From Chionis minor (lineage: Eukaryota > Chordata > Aves > Charadriiformes > Chionididae): a stretch of 64,000 nt of DNA. Location: assembly GCA_013398295.1 (NCBI GenBank), contig VZSF01001078.1:303422-367421 (forward strand). The letters are read 5' to 3'. How positions within the stretch are numbered: position 1 is the first letter of the stretch; the number at the start of each line of letters is the position of its first letter. The notes under the pieces were generated by a model. The model did no database searches and was not told the origin of the DNA. It was given only the letters and a program-made list of their open reading frames with translations. The translations under genes were made by a program, and so were the position numbers. This document shows, in pieces, positions 47,381 to 60,381 of this stretch.

Positions 47381-50300
47381 TTTTGTGTTTCTCCTCTCCA
47401 TTATGCATACCCTTCCCTTTTCCCTTAATGATTTAGTGATGTTTGTTCCCTCACACTGCGCGCAGTCCTTGCAGATCAAAATAGCCAGTCATCTAAAAAA
47501 AATTCTTTATCCTTTGTTCTTCAAAGAAACCAAATAATCTCAATCCTTTGAGAAAACTCAAAGGGTGAAGGCAAAGCATCAGGACTGATGAGAACAATAG
47601 CGGTGTATCCCCCGATGAACGAGCATCTCTAGTGCTGTGTGGTTATTAAAAAAAAAAAAATTCCTTGTAGTGAAAATTCTTGGGTCAATTACTTGTTGCC
47701 ACAGGGAGATTTCCTAGGAGTTTTATTATTATTATCACTATCCAATGATTACATGTAGCAACACAAAGGTGAATTTTTATGTGAAGAGATGCAATGTTTG
47801 GTAAATCTTAAACAACAGAAGGTAGAAGGGGGTGGAGGGACGGGAGATCAAAGTCCCTGCATTTCCTATAACATTTTGGAGCCAATGCTAGCCATTTACT
47901 GCTGCTTTCAGTGGTCTAAAGTATTTTTCCTCACATTGGAAGGTTAAACAGTGGGAAGATAGCTACCAGACATATAACCACAATATTTCTGCAGCAAACC
48001 ATGGCTGCTCCGGCCAGCGCCATTCTCGCTGCTCTGTCCCCCACTTTGAGAGAGTGGAGAAAAACCCTTCAGCTCCCAGGAGACAAAAAAACTCAAGCCA
48101 GTTTTCCAAAGCACACACCGTATTGTCACTTTGAGAAGGACACAGATCTCTCTGGAGCGAGGACATTGTTTCTGACCGTCACTTGCCTCCGGCTTGGTTC
48201 TTGCCCGTCACATTTTGGAGCGGTTCCCACACGCAGCGGCAGCAGCGGCCGTGTCCACACCTCATCCCTCAGAGCCAGCTCCCCACCACACCAGTCACAC
48301 TCCAGTGGATGGAAGGCATGCAGAGTGGAGCTGGACGATGCTCCTACACATCCATCCCCTCTCAGCAGAAAGTGCCATTTGGATCCAAATGCAAACCACC
48401 TATAATTCCCTTTTTAATAGGGGTTTGCGCACAGGGAGCACTTTCTTTGTGGAAACTTCCTCCAGCATGTGGTGGGGCAAACACTGGTTTGCCTTTTCTT
48501 TAGGATGAAAGACAAAAGGAAGTATCAGAAAGGGAAGAGGCTAAAGCACTTCCCCACGCACCGCGCACCATGACTGTCTTTGACAAAGTCAGAACGTTGA
48601 CCCCAATTGTCCTTTTAAATACGAAAAATAAAATACCATTTCTTTCTCCCTGTCACGCGAATTACCGTGTGCTTCCCAACCGGCTACAGCAAAAACGTTC
48701 CGATTCACACCTGGCGTTTGCACCAAGAGCAAAGCTTTGAGTCAAGGCACTCGCTCCCTCAGACTCCTCTGCCAACCCCACCGAGGGATCTGCAGGTTCC
48801 GACTCCTCTGGGATAAGGGCCGGCCAGGCACGAGCCTGCGGGAACACACGCCTCCGTCAGCACAAGCCCTTGGCCAGGGCAGGCGGCGGTGGCTCCCCCG
48901 GCACCGCACCGTCCCACGGAGCCTGCATGCACAAGGGTGGGGTGGACAACTTGCGAGGCGTTTACCCCATCCTATTTTCCCCATGGCAGGAGATTTGGAT
49001 TTTGCTCTGTTCACGCTAGCGCGACGCAGGACTAACGATTTCCCCAGCAACTCGATCCTAATCCCCCGCTCTTGCTCCAAACAAAATTTGCACGTCTGAA
49101 TCACATCCCGGGGGACCCCAGGGGTGCCTGCAGTTACTCACAGAAGCAAAGTACTTGCCATCACAAGCCTGGCAGAAGCAGGGCCAGAGGAAGGAATGGC
49201 TCCCGTTTAACTGGTTGCCTGAAGAGAATTAATCTAGTAAACACGTGCTCTGAAAAAGGTACATTTGGATGCGAGGGCTGATACAAAATGCCATCTGGGT
49301 ATCAAATAGGAAGCTGAAATACGTCTATCAAGCCAGCGCTCTTTGATCATCAGAAGTCACTCATCATTTACACATCACAGGAGGATGCTCAGCTCCAGAA
49401 GGTACACAGTCAGCCAAAAAGGAAGAAGGATCAGCTGAGTATTTGTGTCTTAAAGACGCGCAGCGGTTAAATAAATACCAAAAAAATAACTTAGTCAACC
49501 TCCCATGAGCAGTGGCATCTTACACTCAGACAATTTATGCGTGTTTTATGCAACTTTTAACTCCACTGCTCACCAAAGAGTTAAGAGGTGGTGTCATTCC
49601 TAACATCAGGGCAACCTCGCTTCCCATTCCCCTTACAAAATCATCCTGCGGGATCTCTCCCGCATTATTTACAGCCTCTCAAGAGTTGCTCTGTAGCCAA
49701 ATGGCAGGACAAGTGTTGCAGAGACACGTTTTGTGTCCAGGGGCCTTATTCTCACCATTCAGACCACGCTTCGGTGGCACGACCGCCCGCAGCCCGTGGG
49801 CCAGCAGCACACTGGTGCCAGGCTGGCACTGTGGCACACAACCCAGGCTGGGGGCTGCGCAGAAAAGCTTTCTTACACCTCCTCAGCATCAGGAAAGTCA
49901 AGGAAGAGTGTAAAATACAGATTTGCTTTGCTTACACAACCAAAAGTAAGTGCTGTGCAAGTGATTTTTAGCCTACGTGTTTCAAAACACCCTCAGACCA
50001 ACATTTTTTAAGGCTGAATAAAGCAGCGGGTGTCTCAGAGGAGGGAAGAGCCCTCTGCCCGCTCTCACACAGGTGCCAGGACACAACACACGCTCCAGTG
50101 GTGGCAGGGGCTCTCCCTGCGCCCCCAGGGCTGCGAGCAGGTGCCAGCCAGGACAGACACCACTCCCCCTGTGCCACGAGCCCTCACGACCAGCTCACCT
50201 GCATGGCCAGGCGGTTGCCTTCAGCCTGACCTCAGACACCCACTGGTCCCATCACCCTTCGGCTTCACAGAGGACGCTCACCAGAGCGGTGACAGCACCG

Positions 50301-50771
50301 GACTCGCTACCGCCGTTGTCACAGCTGCACGGTCAGGTGGGACGCTGCGATATTGGGGTTCTCAGCCCCGCTCCAAGCTCTCAGAGAAGCCGTCCTGCAG
50401 CCCGTCTTCAGGAGCAGGCTCACTGGGAAGGGCTGGGGACCTGCCCACAGCCCCGTCAAGGCAAAACAAGAGGCACCTGCGCTGCCCTCACCTAACGTGC
50501 CCACCCGAGCTTCCTTGCCCTCCCGCCTCCCCCTGCGAAGGGAAGGGCATCCCTGCCCACACCATCCTCCTCACCCTCCGCCGGGCATAAATCAGCTCCC
50601 AGTGCCTCTTTGTTAGAAGCACATCTCTGGGAATTGCTCGGTACAAAGCCCCACGCTCGGCCCAGCTTTGCCCAAAGCTTTTTGCTTCGAGTTTGCAAAG
50701 TCCTTGAGTAAACCTGGTCCCAATTTCGAGCTGGTTTGAACTCATTTTGAGCTGATTTATAGTTTGGCATT

Positions 50772-50800
50772 AAAAAAACAACAACAACAACAACAACAAC
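50772..50800. repeat. (CAA)n microsatellite
   Basis: A short A run followed by eight CAA/AAC units. It is a trinucleotide microsatellite with an A-rich start. Confidence 0.93.
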
Positions 50801-51825
50801 TGTTCTTTAAAATGGCAACTTTGACCATAATTTATGTGAGGCCAGATGGAACTTGGTGTTTTCAATTAAGTTTCAGCTGGATTTTGTAATTTTAGTTTTT
50901 TGTTCAGACAGTTAGAGCAAAACACGGAAGAAGGAATGAAAAGCAGCAATTAATTCACATAAAACTTGATGGGAGGGTAGGTATATAAATGCCTCGCAAC
51001 ACGGAGCGGAGTCCTTCCATGTATGCCTAGCTCCAAATGAAAGACAACAGTGGAAATGTTGCTTTGAGCTTGTCCCAGAACTGCTTGGCCAGGATTTATT
51101 TCCACGTGCCAGACCTGACTTTGCAGCCCCCTCGGATCAAGCATGCCATACCCAACGCTGTAGCCCAAGCCATTCTGACACTGTCTTGCAGCTACTTTCC
51201 TTGAGATCCCAGTATTTTAATAGCCAGGATTAGACCACAGTAAAAGCCAAACCTTTGACATTTCTTCCTAGCAAGTAACTCACAAATTGACGCTAATATT
51301 TGCCAGTGCGCAGTGGAGACCAAATCAATACTTACAAAATTCACTCCTCCCCGAGGTACCAAGGTATTTTGTTTTTACAGGGGAATATGTGGAACCTTTT
51401 AATGGATTAAAAATAACTTGCAGTTGATCATTTGTTTGCGAGACAGAAAAGGCTTCAAAGATCCACAAGCGGATTAAGCAGAAGCGTCCAGATGATTCAC
51501 AAGCTGATACAGGCCACCAGTCAGGAAGCGTCTCAAATGACTTGCTCTTTTGTGCCCGCATCAAAGCGCCACCGAGTGACTGGCAGTCTCCCTTCTGGCC
51601 GGATGCCTGGGGGGACCGAGGTGGCAGCAGTGTCACTGCAAGGAGCGAGGTGTGCACGGTTTGGGGAGAAAGAAGAGAATTTGCTTCCTCGCTCACCCCA
51701 GTGCCTTGCACCTGCGGTTTATAGGAGAAGCTTATACTAAAGTGTGTTTTATAGCCATAACCTTCTTCTCCCATTGTTTTTCTTCCTGCTTGTTCTTTCT
51801 TCATCTTTTCAGCTCTGCTTTATCC

Positions 51826-51841
51826 TTTTTTTTTTTTTTTN
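51826..51841. other. T15 run with one undetermined base
   Basis: Fifteen T then a single N at 51,841, followed by AAGAGG. The base call failed at the end of the homopolymer. Confidence 0.98.
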
Positions 51842-52009
51842 AAGAGGAAGCCATGTGAATGTAAAAGTCTGCAGCTCGACCTATGGTCCGGTCCCCTCTT
51901 TGTCCTTGCCTTATAGTCAGGGCTCCTACCCCGAGAAATGCCACCCCAAAGGGCAGGGTGGGGTGCCTGGCACCCAGGCAGGGAGCAGCTGAGGGTCTCC
52001 TTAAGGGAG

Positions 52010-52090
52010 CTGGATTTATGGCCCACTGAAGACAATGGGAAGAACACCACTGACAGAACTGGCTTGTGGATGAAGCCTTGGGCTGATTGA
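52010..52090. repeat. Possible ancient amniote repeat fragment
   Basis: CCCACTGAAGACAATGGGAA, then CCACTGACAGAACTGG and GGATGAAGCCTTGGGC, resembles the old sauropsid repeat carrying paired CATTGAAGTCAATGGG motifs ahead of a GGATCAGGCCC end. It is short and diverged, and the family name is not certain. Confidence 0.3.
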
Positions 52091-55000
52091 TTCGGGAAAA
52101 TATAAGCGACGGGTTGAAGAAGACAATTATCTTAATTGTAAAAGCGCTGACGGAAATCCCGAATCCATGATTGCTCTTTTTTTCTTTCTTTTTACCCTTA
52201 TTCTGAAGCTTCTGCGAGGGAGAAGGGAGGGAGCTTTCTGCAACCTGAGTCCTCCAGACCTGGGCACGAGTGAGCAACGGCAAAGGTGTGGAATAATTGC
52301 AAATTGCAGCTCATCATGAGCGATGACGGTCTCGCCGACCCAGGCAGGCTGTGGTTCAGGGAGAGGGTCCTAAGCTGGCTGAGGGACACCTCCTGCTCCA
52401 TTCCTCGCAATTTTCTAGGGTTTTGCATTTCTGGAACTGGAGGAGGTCAAAATTTTGCTCAAAGGCTGCTGAGAAAAAGTTGGACCACAGGGTAAGAGGA
52501 AGAGACAGCAGACTGGAGGGCATTTGTGCGGCTCTGGGGCCTGATTCTGGAGGCCAAGGATTCAGCCCATTGATCTTCGTAAAAAGGCTGCAGGAGATGA
52601 AGCCTGTCCACATTAATTCAAGACAGATACACAAGCAGCAGCCACATGTACCATGTGGCAGCAAGAACTCCCAGAGTTCATGGAAAAGGATGGTGATTTA
52701 ATGGAGTATACTGTGAAATTAGCTAGGAAAACTCCACGTAAAGGGAGGAGAGATATTGCATATACAGTGTGTGAGATCATTATATTACAGAGACTTTCAA
52801 CACCGTCTCATAAGGAGACACTGAAAAAGACCTTACAAGAGACTAAAAAAATCCCGCACCTCTTAACATCCTGCACTTTTAACCAAAGGCTTAACTTGCA
52901 CAGAGAGCAATGCTTTTCATATTTAAATCCCATCAGCACGATGGCAGGCCAGGAGGAAATATATCCAGGCTTTGGAGCCCAGCTCTGAGGGGGAACGTAT
53001 AAAAATGGGGTCAGCTGGGAAAAGAAGCTGACAGAAACCCCAGTGCAGCCACCAGTTCACTTTCTGGTTTTGAAAGGCAGTAAGTTACTCTGCTCTACCA
53101 AGTCTCCTTCATCCTGATGTGGATCTGGTGCACCAGCTGCTCTGTGCAAGAGCCGGAGCTGCTCCTCCACCTGCCATCAGCAGGGGAGACTCGTGCCCAA
53201 GACCCCCCTGCTTTACCACGGTTTGTAACAGGACTGAGCGGAGCCGTAACGGTGACAGGAGGTCCTGTAGGTCCATGACTGTGTCAGCCAAAGTGACTTC
53301 TGCTGCTTCTGCCAGTGCCTCTCCCTGCCACAGCCTGGCACCCTGGTGGTGGTGCTCACAAGAGCTGGCAGGTTCCTCGCTTCGCAATCCCTCTGCCAAG
53401 CACTCCAGCCTTTCTCCTTTTGGATCCGTGCTCACAATGCTCTCTTCTCTGTTTTGGCACTCCAGCACACAGGCAGCTTCCAGCTACTGTAGCTGATACT
53501 GCTTTCATTTGCTGCCAGAGAAAACTCTCAGCCCGCAGCTCTGACCAAGCATCGGGCTCGCAGCTTCCCAGCTCTCGGAGGTCCTTCAAAGTCGGTCTTC
53601 CTTTTGACTTTGGTGAAACCACTGGCTTTGGTGAGATCTGCTGCTTCTCTTTGGATCCAAGGTATCTCTTCGAATAAGCCTGACTCCCTCTGCTCATGCA
53701 GACAGTGTTCAGGTATCAGCAAACCACCCATGAGCATGTGGCCAGTTGGGAGGAGGCTGTCCTGCCTCCCAGCGCTGCGCTTGGGCCCGCTCCTGCACCT
53801 TAATCCTGTGAATCGCAGCGAGGTTAACGCCCAGAACGAAGAGGAACACATATTTGGTCCTCAAGTGAAGTCAAAGCTGGGAATTGGGTCTGCCTCAGGC
53901 TCTGCTAGTCCCAATCCTGGCAGGTTTGGTTTGGATCCAAGTCCAGCAGTGCAGTAACCAGGGAGCTCCCAGAGCGCCCTGGAAGCAAGGGAGGCAGAAA
54001 AGGGCTCCCAAAGGAAATCACAGTTTATCAAATAATTCCATTTTGGTATTTCTAAACTAATTTTTAATGGAGCACTGTGGATAGACCCACCAGAGAAATG
54101 CCTGGGATAGGTACCATGCACCTGCAAACACTCCATGCAGGACAGAACACACAACCACAAACTACCAGTAGTGGACACGGGACTGTATCTGATGACACAG
54201 CCTCCCCCAGCTTCGGGAACTGGGGAGCTCTTGAGAGAAATAAGCTTGTGTATACGCATCAAGATCCACTTTCTCAGGGACAGTTTTGTTGTAAACCCCC
54301 AATACTGGGCTTCAGGAAGGTCAGCTCAGTCACTGAGTACCACAGCCATTACTCTCAAGGACGACTGACGAACAAGCCCTAAACAAGATATATTCTGGTG
54401 AGGTGATCACTCAGGTCACCGTGCAAAACCAGCAGCACTCCACACCTCAAATAGAAGGATTTGGGAACAGAGGGCTTCTTCAGGTGACCAAAACGTTCAA
54501 CCATGGAAAGGAGGACTGGCTCACTGCGCACCCAGAAAAAAACCACATGGACTTTTTCTCGCCTGCTCTTCTCCTTTAGTCTCCCAGCATCCCTGTGCGG
54601 GGTCAGTCCTGCACAACTTCCTTCATCTCTGTACGCATAGAGACTTACGGACATCTTCCTTGGCCATCCAGGAGGGTGCTGCCAGCTCCCCAGAGAGCAC
54701 AGGCAAGGGTCAGGTAAGGAACCTGTCTCTAATATGTCCCAAAGTTTACCTTTCCTAACAAGGCTAAAAAGATGGCATCTTAATTAGGTGGGAAAAGTAC
54801 ATCAAGCTCATTAACTAATTACGAGGGAAAGTCCCTGCAGCAGATGCCTGGATTGCCTAAAGTACTGCTTACTCTGAACTACTAACTTTGAAAAAGGATT
54901 CTGCTATTAAAGCATTATTTGGTTCCAAAAGTGCAACAAAGTCATTTATTTTTTATCATGTCTATCCAAACTAACCCCTTACAGCTTTTATAAAGTGTGT

Positions 55001-57699
55001 GTGTGTAAGGCAGGGGGCTGGGGGCGTGGGAAGACATCCCTACATTCCTGGGACTGTTCACAAATGGCACCAACTGCCTTTTAGACCATCTGGTACCTGA
55101 CACACACTGTCTGGACTTCAACTGGTGCCTCCACAGCTCTGTCAGGAGCAAAATATTAAATGATCTGAGGGATGAGGGCTGAAGCATAAAGTTATCAAGC
55201 AGCCAAGAATAAACTCAGCCAGTAACCTCCCTGTGATCAGCAGGAGACCTTCCCGCTTTCCTTTCTCGTGGGAGCTGATAAAGCAGGAGGAGATGAATCT
55301 TGTGGCTACTCCTCATTGCACCAGATAAAGACTTGAACTAGAATTTATTTATATCACTGAGCACCTATCATTGGTTCTGAACCAGTGGGTGAGGCACGGC
55401 CGTAACGTTCGGGCTCGACTGGAGACACTTGTCCACAAGGACTAAGACTTGGAGGTCATTTCAGGTAGCCCGCTGAATGGTCATGCCAGGGAAACAGCTA
55501 TTGATCATTAAGAAACCTTCACCAGAATCAAAATGGTGGCAGAGGGAGTAATTCCCAAATACCACTGCAGGGAGATATAAGCGCATATTTTAATACTTCG
55601 TTCCCGTTGTGGAGTACAGGTGTGTCCCGGTGAGTATTAGAAATTTTGTGGCTGAACTCAAGTGGGGTAAAGCTGTACAGACTGGGAAGCCAACAGGACG
55701 TTTTTTCAATGTGAAAGTGTTGTGAAACCCACCCTTGCATGGTGGGGTTCAGCTGCTCAGCAGGGTGGTCTCGCAACGTGCTGACAAATTGAACTCGGCA
55801 GAAACGTACCGTGCTACGCAGAAACATTTGCAAGAGGTGGGCTCACTTCAGAGATTACCAATTATATTTTTAACTGATAGTAATCGGCTTGCAATCTGCA
55901 ATAATACCCTCTCCACTTTGCTTTGCAGAGGTACGTTCAGAGAACTTGCACAGAAAAGTAGGAAGCAATCTTGGCCAGCAACAAAACAGCCATTTTTATA
56001 TCACACAAAGGCTGGGTAATGTACCCATTTCTCACCTCTGCAGGAGAACATTTTGTTAATTTTAGTGGGATTTTTAATGGAGTCAAAGTGTGACTTGGAG
56101 AGAGGAAAGGTGGTAGAGTATGGCCAAAATGTTTAGCTGTAATGGTGATGGATCTATCATGGAGCAGGTCCAGATCCAAATGCCATTTACCACCCTCCCT
56201 TGGGTGGGTTTTGGGCACTTATGGACAAATTTCTTTGTCCTGGTGTGAGAGAACAAGCGTGAGGGCTGCAGGGGTGACAAGGAGCCGTAGCACCAGCAGT
56301 GAACAACAGGGCAGAGATGAAGGAGAAGCTGCTTGTGCAAAACAGAGCTTTGAGACAGGGATCAGCTCTTCGCTGTGGGGTTCCCGGACACCACGATCAC
56401 CCCAATAACACTTCTCCCCATTAAAGCCTAATGAGAACTGGAGAGGTTTCAGAGAACTGCAAAAAACAACCCAAATTTTGCAACAGCCTGTCCCAACCCA
56501 AAGTTCCCAAAGCCTGAGGGACCTTAAATTCTCCGTCAGGAAGAGCAGCTCGAGCTCACCGCCGCCTCCCAGCTTCTTCCCTTGAGAAGGAGGTGACGCC
56601 CTCCACCATCACCCCTAGGTAGGAGAGTTCTTCAGATGTTTGTTCCCTGAACTACAGACAGCAAACCCTAAATATTTTCCCTCACCCCCTCTTGAGGCTG
56701 AAGGAATGCCTTAAAACATTTCTAATCGTGTAACCTCAGCTGTCATATGACCTCAGCAAGAGAAAATGGCCAAATTCAGAGGAAACTGTTTGCTTAAACC
56801 TATCATTAGCTCTTCCCCCCTCCCCTCCCACCTCGTTTTAAATAAACAAACAAACAAATGAAAACCCCCACAGCCCGTAGGGGTGGTGTTGTTGTTTTCC
56901 TTTCCCTAGAAAGCCTGAGGAATTGCATGGTCAGGGAACTTCAGCTATGCGAAGACGCCATGAAAGCCACACCGCCGGCTCACAATCCATCCTTCTGCTT
57001 ACAGGAGCATTATCAATAAGGAAAGTCATAAATCGCCCGCTGAACAGGAACTCAAAGACCAAAGTCGTGTAACTCAAAGAGGCTCAAAGCAAAAGAGTCC
57101 CTTTAGTGTGAGGGTGGTCTGTGTAAAGTTAGGAGACACCTGCTAGCAAGTCCTGAGACACTAGCATCTGTGTAAACTTGCCCCCTCCCTGCGCCCGCAG
57201 CCCTTATAAGGTGTTGAATGAAGCAGTTTCATGAAAAAGGCTCTGTTTGGGGCAGTTCTAAGGCTTACATATACCTAAGTAAAACAGAGCCAGTGCTGTG
57301 CAGCGCAGGGATGGATTACCAGGGACCACAGGGAGGCCTATTAATTATTGTGACAAGCTGATCTGCTTGCTGACTGGTGGCTTGAGTTGCATGTGGAGGG
57401 GTGGGGGTACGTGCGATAACAGCCCTCTCTGTGCGAGGGTTTCGGGAGAGCACAATAAAGTCAAGAGGATCTGAGGAAACCAGAGCTGAAGGAGCACATC
57501 CACCTGGGGCAGGGGGCTGAGAGCCGGTGGGGTCAGCCCCGGACTCCGGTGCATCCCTGGACCAGGACGGGCGCTCCTGGCTCCCGCGGCAGCGTCTCCC
57601 GGCTGCGGCACCGCAGGCATCACGGCACCCTGGCAAGGGGTTGACAGAGGAGATTTTGGCCATCCAGATGACGGTCCTTCACCCCCTCAGATCAGCAGC
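52091..57699. other. Unique noncoding DNA with a frame-dense part at 52,350-54,400
   Basis: Consecutive overlapping - strand frames lie at 53,109-53,468, 53,356-53,697, 53,528-53,851 and 53,861-54,262, and a + frame of 111 codons lies at 52,653-52,988. None is recognisable. A TATAAAAA at 52,998 and a TCAG-GTAAGG donor-like site at about 54,713 are isolated. From 56,409 to 57,315 there is no 60-codon frame. Confidence 0.45.
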
Positions 57700-58130
57700 A
57701 AGAAGGATTTGAACGCTAATTTATTTTTAATTGGAAAGCAAAAGCTAAACAGTGAAACCTCCACACACAAGGCCATCACACTTTCTCATGAATTAAACAG
57801 TGGAAATATTTTAGCGCTGGCAAAGCTGAAATCTGGAAATACCAATATTTCACCAAAGCAGTTTTTTAATATGCAGAAGTGTCGTATGTATTGCTAAGTT
57901 TCTAGCTGTAGGTGAAATCTTCTCATCATCAACTCTCAATATAATATGCACTTATCTTAAAGGACATTTACTTTCCTGTGCTTACCGACTGTATTTGAAT
58001 TGTCAAATGACACTTTGCTGAAATTATTAAAACCTAGAGGTCACAGAGAACCTGACTTGAAAGCAGGAACATACATTCTTTCGTCTGAGCAAAAGTGCAT
58101 ATTTGGAATTTTAAATGTAAATTTTTTTTG
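57700..58130. promoter_or_regulatory. AT-rich candidate conserved noncoding element
   Basis: Starts abruptly after a GC-rich segment at 57,480-57,620. It contains CGCTAATTTATTTTTAATTGG, CATGAATTAAACAG, AATATTTTAGCGCTGG, ATAATATGCAC and TGTCAAATGACAC, the last a 6-bp inverted repeat. Short frames cross it (60 to 72 codons) and none is recognisable. Confidence 0.28.
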
Positions 58131-58351
58131 GAGGAAGAATCGCTTTTCTGGCAGTCAAGTACAGACAGAGCATTTGAAAGAAGGTTCTGCTTTAATTTTT
58201 GACAAGTGCTGTGAATAGATCCTCTGCTCTGCTGTTAGAGGGAAGGGATGGAGCAGAGCCCCGACCGCAGTGCAACGGGGAGCCGGGGAGGGCGAGCGGG
58301 GGCCCCTCACCCAGCTCTCCCTGCTCCTTTTTCTGGTCGGGGTTTTGCAGC

Positions 58352-58399
58352 AGGTCCTCCCAGTCCTCCCAGGTCCTCCCAGTCCTCCCAGGTCCTCCC
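58352..58399. repeat. 19-bp tandem repeat, 2.5 copies
   Basis: The unit is AGGTCCTCCC plus AGTCCTCCC (10 + 9 bp) repeated without mismatch, ending in a half unit. It is a pyrimidine-rich minisatellite and probably length-polymorphic. Confidence 0.93.
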
Positions 58400-60324
58400 A
58401 GACCCCCAGAGCAGATCGCAGGTGACCCCACAGGCTGGTCCCTCAGGGGGGGTGGCAGGGAGAGGGGATGGCTGTGATGGGCACTGTCACCCACCGGCCC
58501 TGCGACCTCTGGCTCTTGTCCTAAGCCCCAGCGGAGATCCAGGCTCTGGCTGCCGTGATACCAGCACGGCTCGGGCTGAAGAAAGGCAGGCGGTATCTGG
58601 CTTATATACTCTGACTGCAGGAATGTTTTCTTTCTGAGGGATAAGGCTTATCTGTTCCCCGCGTTCGTACTTCCTTTTAGGGTGTTCAGTGAACAGATTG
58701 GAAGGGGAAAATAAAGATGTTCGTCATCTCTCTCAAAAAAATCCTCGAGTAAAACCACCTCACACGACATTTGCAGATTAGCCGTAACCTCCCCGCTCTG
58801 TGGTGGCTCTCCGTGGGACGTGCCACGGTGCATCCCAGGACATGCCTAGCTGCGAGGCCAGATGGTGACAGAAACGCTCAGGCAAGGAGCGCTGAGCCCG
58901 CGAGCCTGAGAGAGGGTGAGAAGCCACCTTGCCCGGGTGCCGAGCCAGGTCGGTGCCTCTGCTTGCGCGTTCGATCGCAGCGTGGGGAGCAAACCCTGCC
59001 CCAGCAGAGCACGGGGGTGAAACCAAAACCCTCAGGGCTTTGGAGTGCAGAGTTTTCCCGACACCTCTCAGTGACCCCTGTGCCGGGCTAGTTTGAGGTC
59101 TGTACCCTGTTGCACCAAAGCTTCAGAAGCTGCTTTTATTCTGACAAGGCTCCGCTTGCTTGAGAGCTGCAGCCAAGAACGGGAGTAGTAACGCGGGGAT
59201 GTGTTTGCGACAGCCTCTTCACAAGCCCCACCGCAGATGGACGAGCTCCCGGTTCACAGACGGGGACGCCGGCAGCTGGAGTCAAGAAGAGGTTTCACGG
59301 GGGAGTCCGGGGTTTGGGCCACGTGCCCCCTCTCACCGCCTGAGCGCGGCCGAGTCCATGACCACCAGGAGCCACCAGCCCTTTCAAGCCTCCTGGAGTC
59401 ACAGCAGGGCTGCTGACCTCCCCTCCCTACCTGTCCTCTCAAATGAAGGAGCAGAGAGATGCCAGGGTTCAGATGTTCAGTATTTTAGCTGTGCGTAGCT
59501 AAACACGAGACATTTGGGGCAAAAAATGAAGATTCAGCTTTCTACAGCCCTGAGACAAGTGTCTGGTGACTTCTGCTACCTCACCTGCAGCCTCCATGAG
59601 AAGGACTCAATGTCAAAAAAGTACTGCAGCCCCAACCCCAACGCTTGAAGGCGAGCACCAACAAGGTAGAGGTCACGCTGAGGAAGAGGAGATGGAGTAA
59701 ACCTGAACGTGATGGCAGAGCAGAGCTAGGAAGACATTTCCTACCATGAAAAGGCCCTTCCCTTTCCTCCCCTTCCTCTACTACAAACGAAGATGTGGTT
59801 GAGGTATGCAGACTCCAGCCCTATCTGGCTCCAGCTGGTAACAGGGGTCAGTGACATTATCATCCCTATACTCCATTTTCTTGCCCATGCTGAAATCCAG
59901 GTTGTTCCCCTCCTCCCAGGTACTTCACCTGCACAACCTGGATTGGTTTTCCAGAGACATGCTCACAGTCACCCCTTCATTTTGCTGTGAATCCAGACCC
60001 ATCTTCACTAACATAATGCAACCTGACTTCAGGATGACACGCTTCATCCAAGCTGCCCGCCAGCTTCACACCCGCCTCGCAATCAGAAAATCCTGCTCCG
60101 CCGCTCCCTTTTCGTGCCTCCCGGAGAGCTCCTCGGTGCCGATCTGAAGTTTGGATGCAGTGTTGTTTTTATATATAAATGACATTATGACAAATGATGA
60201 AGGATTAAATTACACTTCAATCAAATCAAGCCAAACCAGTAGGGATCGAGGTCCCAGTGGAAAGTATACATGGAGTTCCTCAGCTTCCTGATTTGAATGA
60301 CTTTGTTCTTCTTCCAGAGAAAAC

Positions 60325-60381
60325 GGGGGGGGGGGGGGGGGGATGAAGGAGAAGAGAGAGGAAAGGGAAAGGAGGGGGGAA
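60325..60381. repeat. Poly(G)18 followed by polypurine tract
   Basis: Eighteen consecutive G at 60,325-60,342, then 39 bases that are all purine except one T at 60,344. Such tracts can form quadruplex or triplex structures and are prone to length error in assembly. Confidence 0.93.

Larger units (their letters stand above)
47381..52009. other. Unique noncoding DNA
   Basis: AT-rich and frame-poor to 47,940 (A13 at 47,648-47,660), then GC-richer with many overlapping frames. The longest is 186 codons (50,030-50,590, +), Pro/Ser/Thr-rich from CA- and CC-rich DNA with competing frames on both strands. None carries a domain. Confidence 0.5.

Noticed and set aside
50030..50590. 186-codon Pro/Ser/Thr-rich frame
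   Set aside because: GC-rich DNA here is open in several frames and on both strands, with no domain or repeat pattern.
52998..53005. TATAAAAA as a core promoter
   Set aside because: Isolated TATA box without CpG island, initiator, or credible downstream exon.
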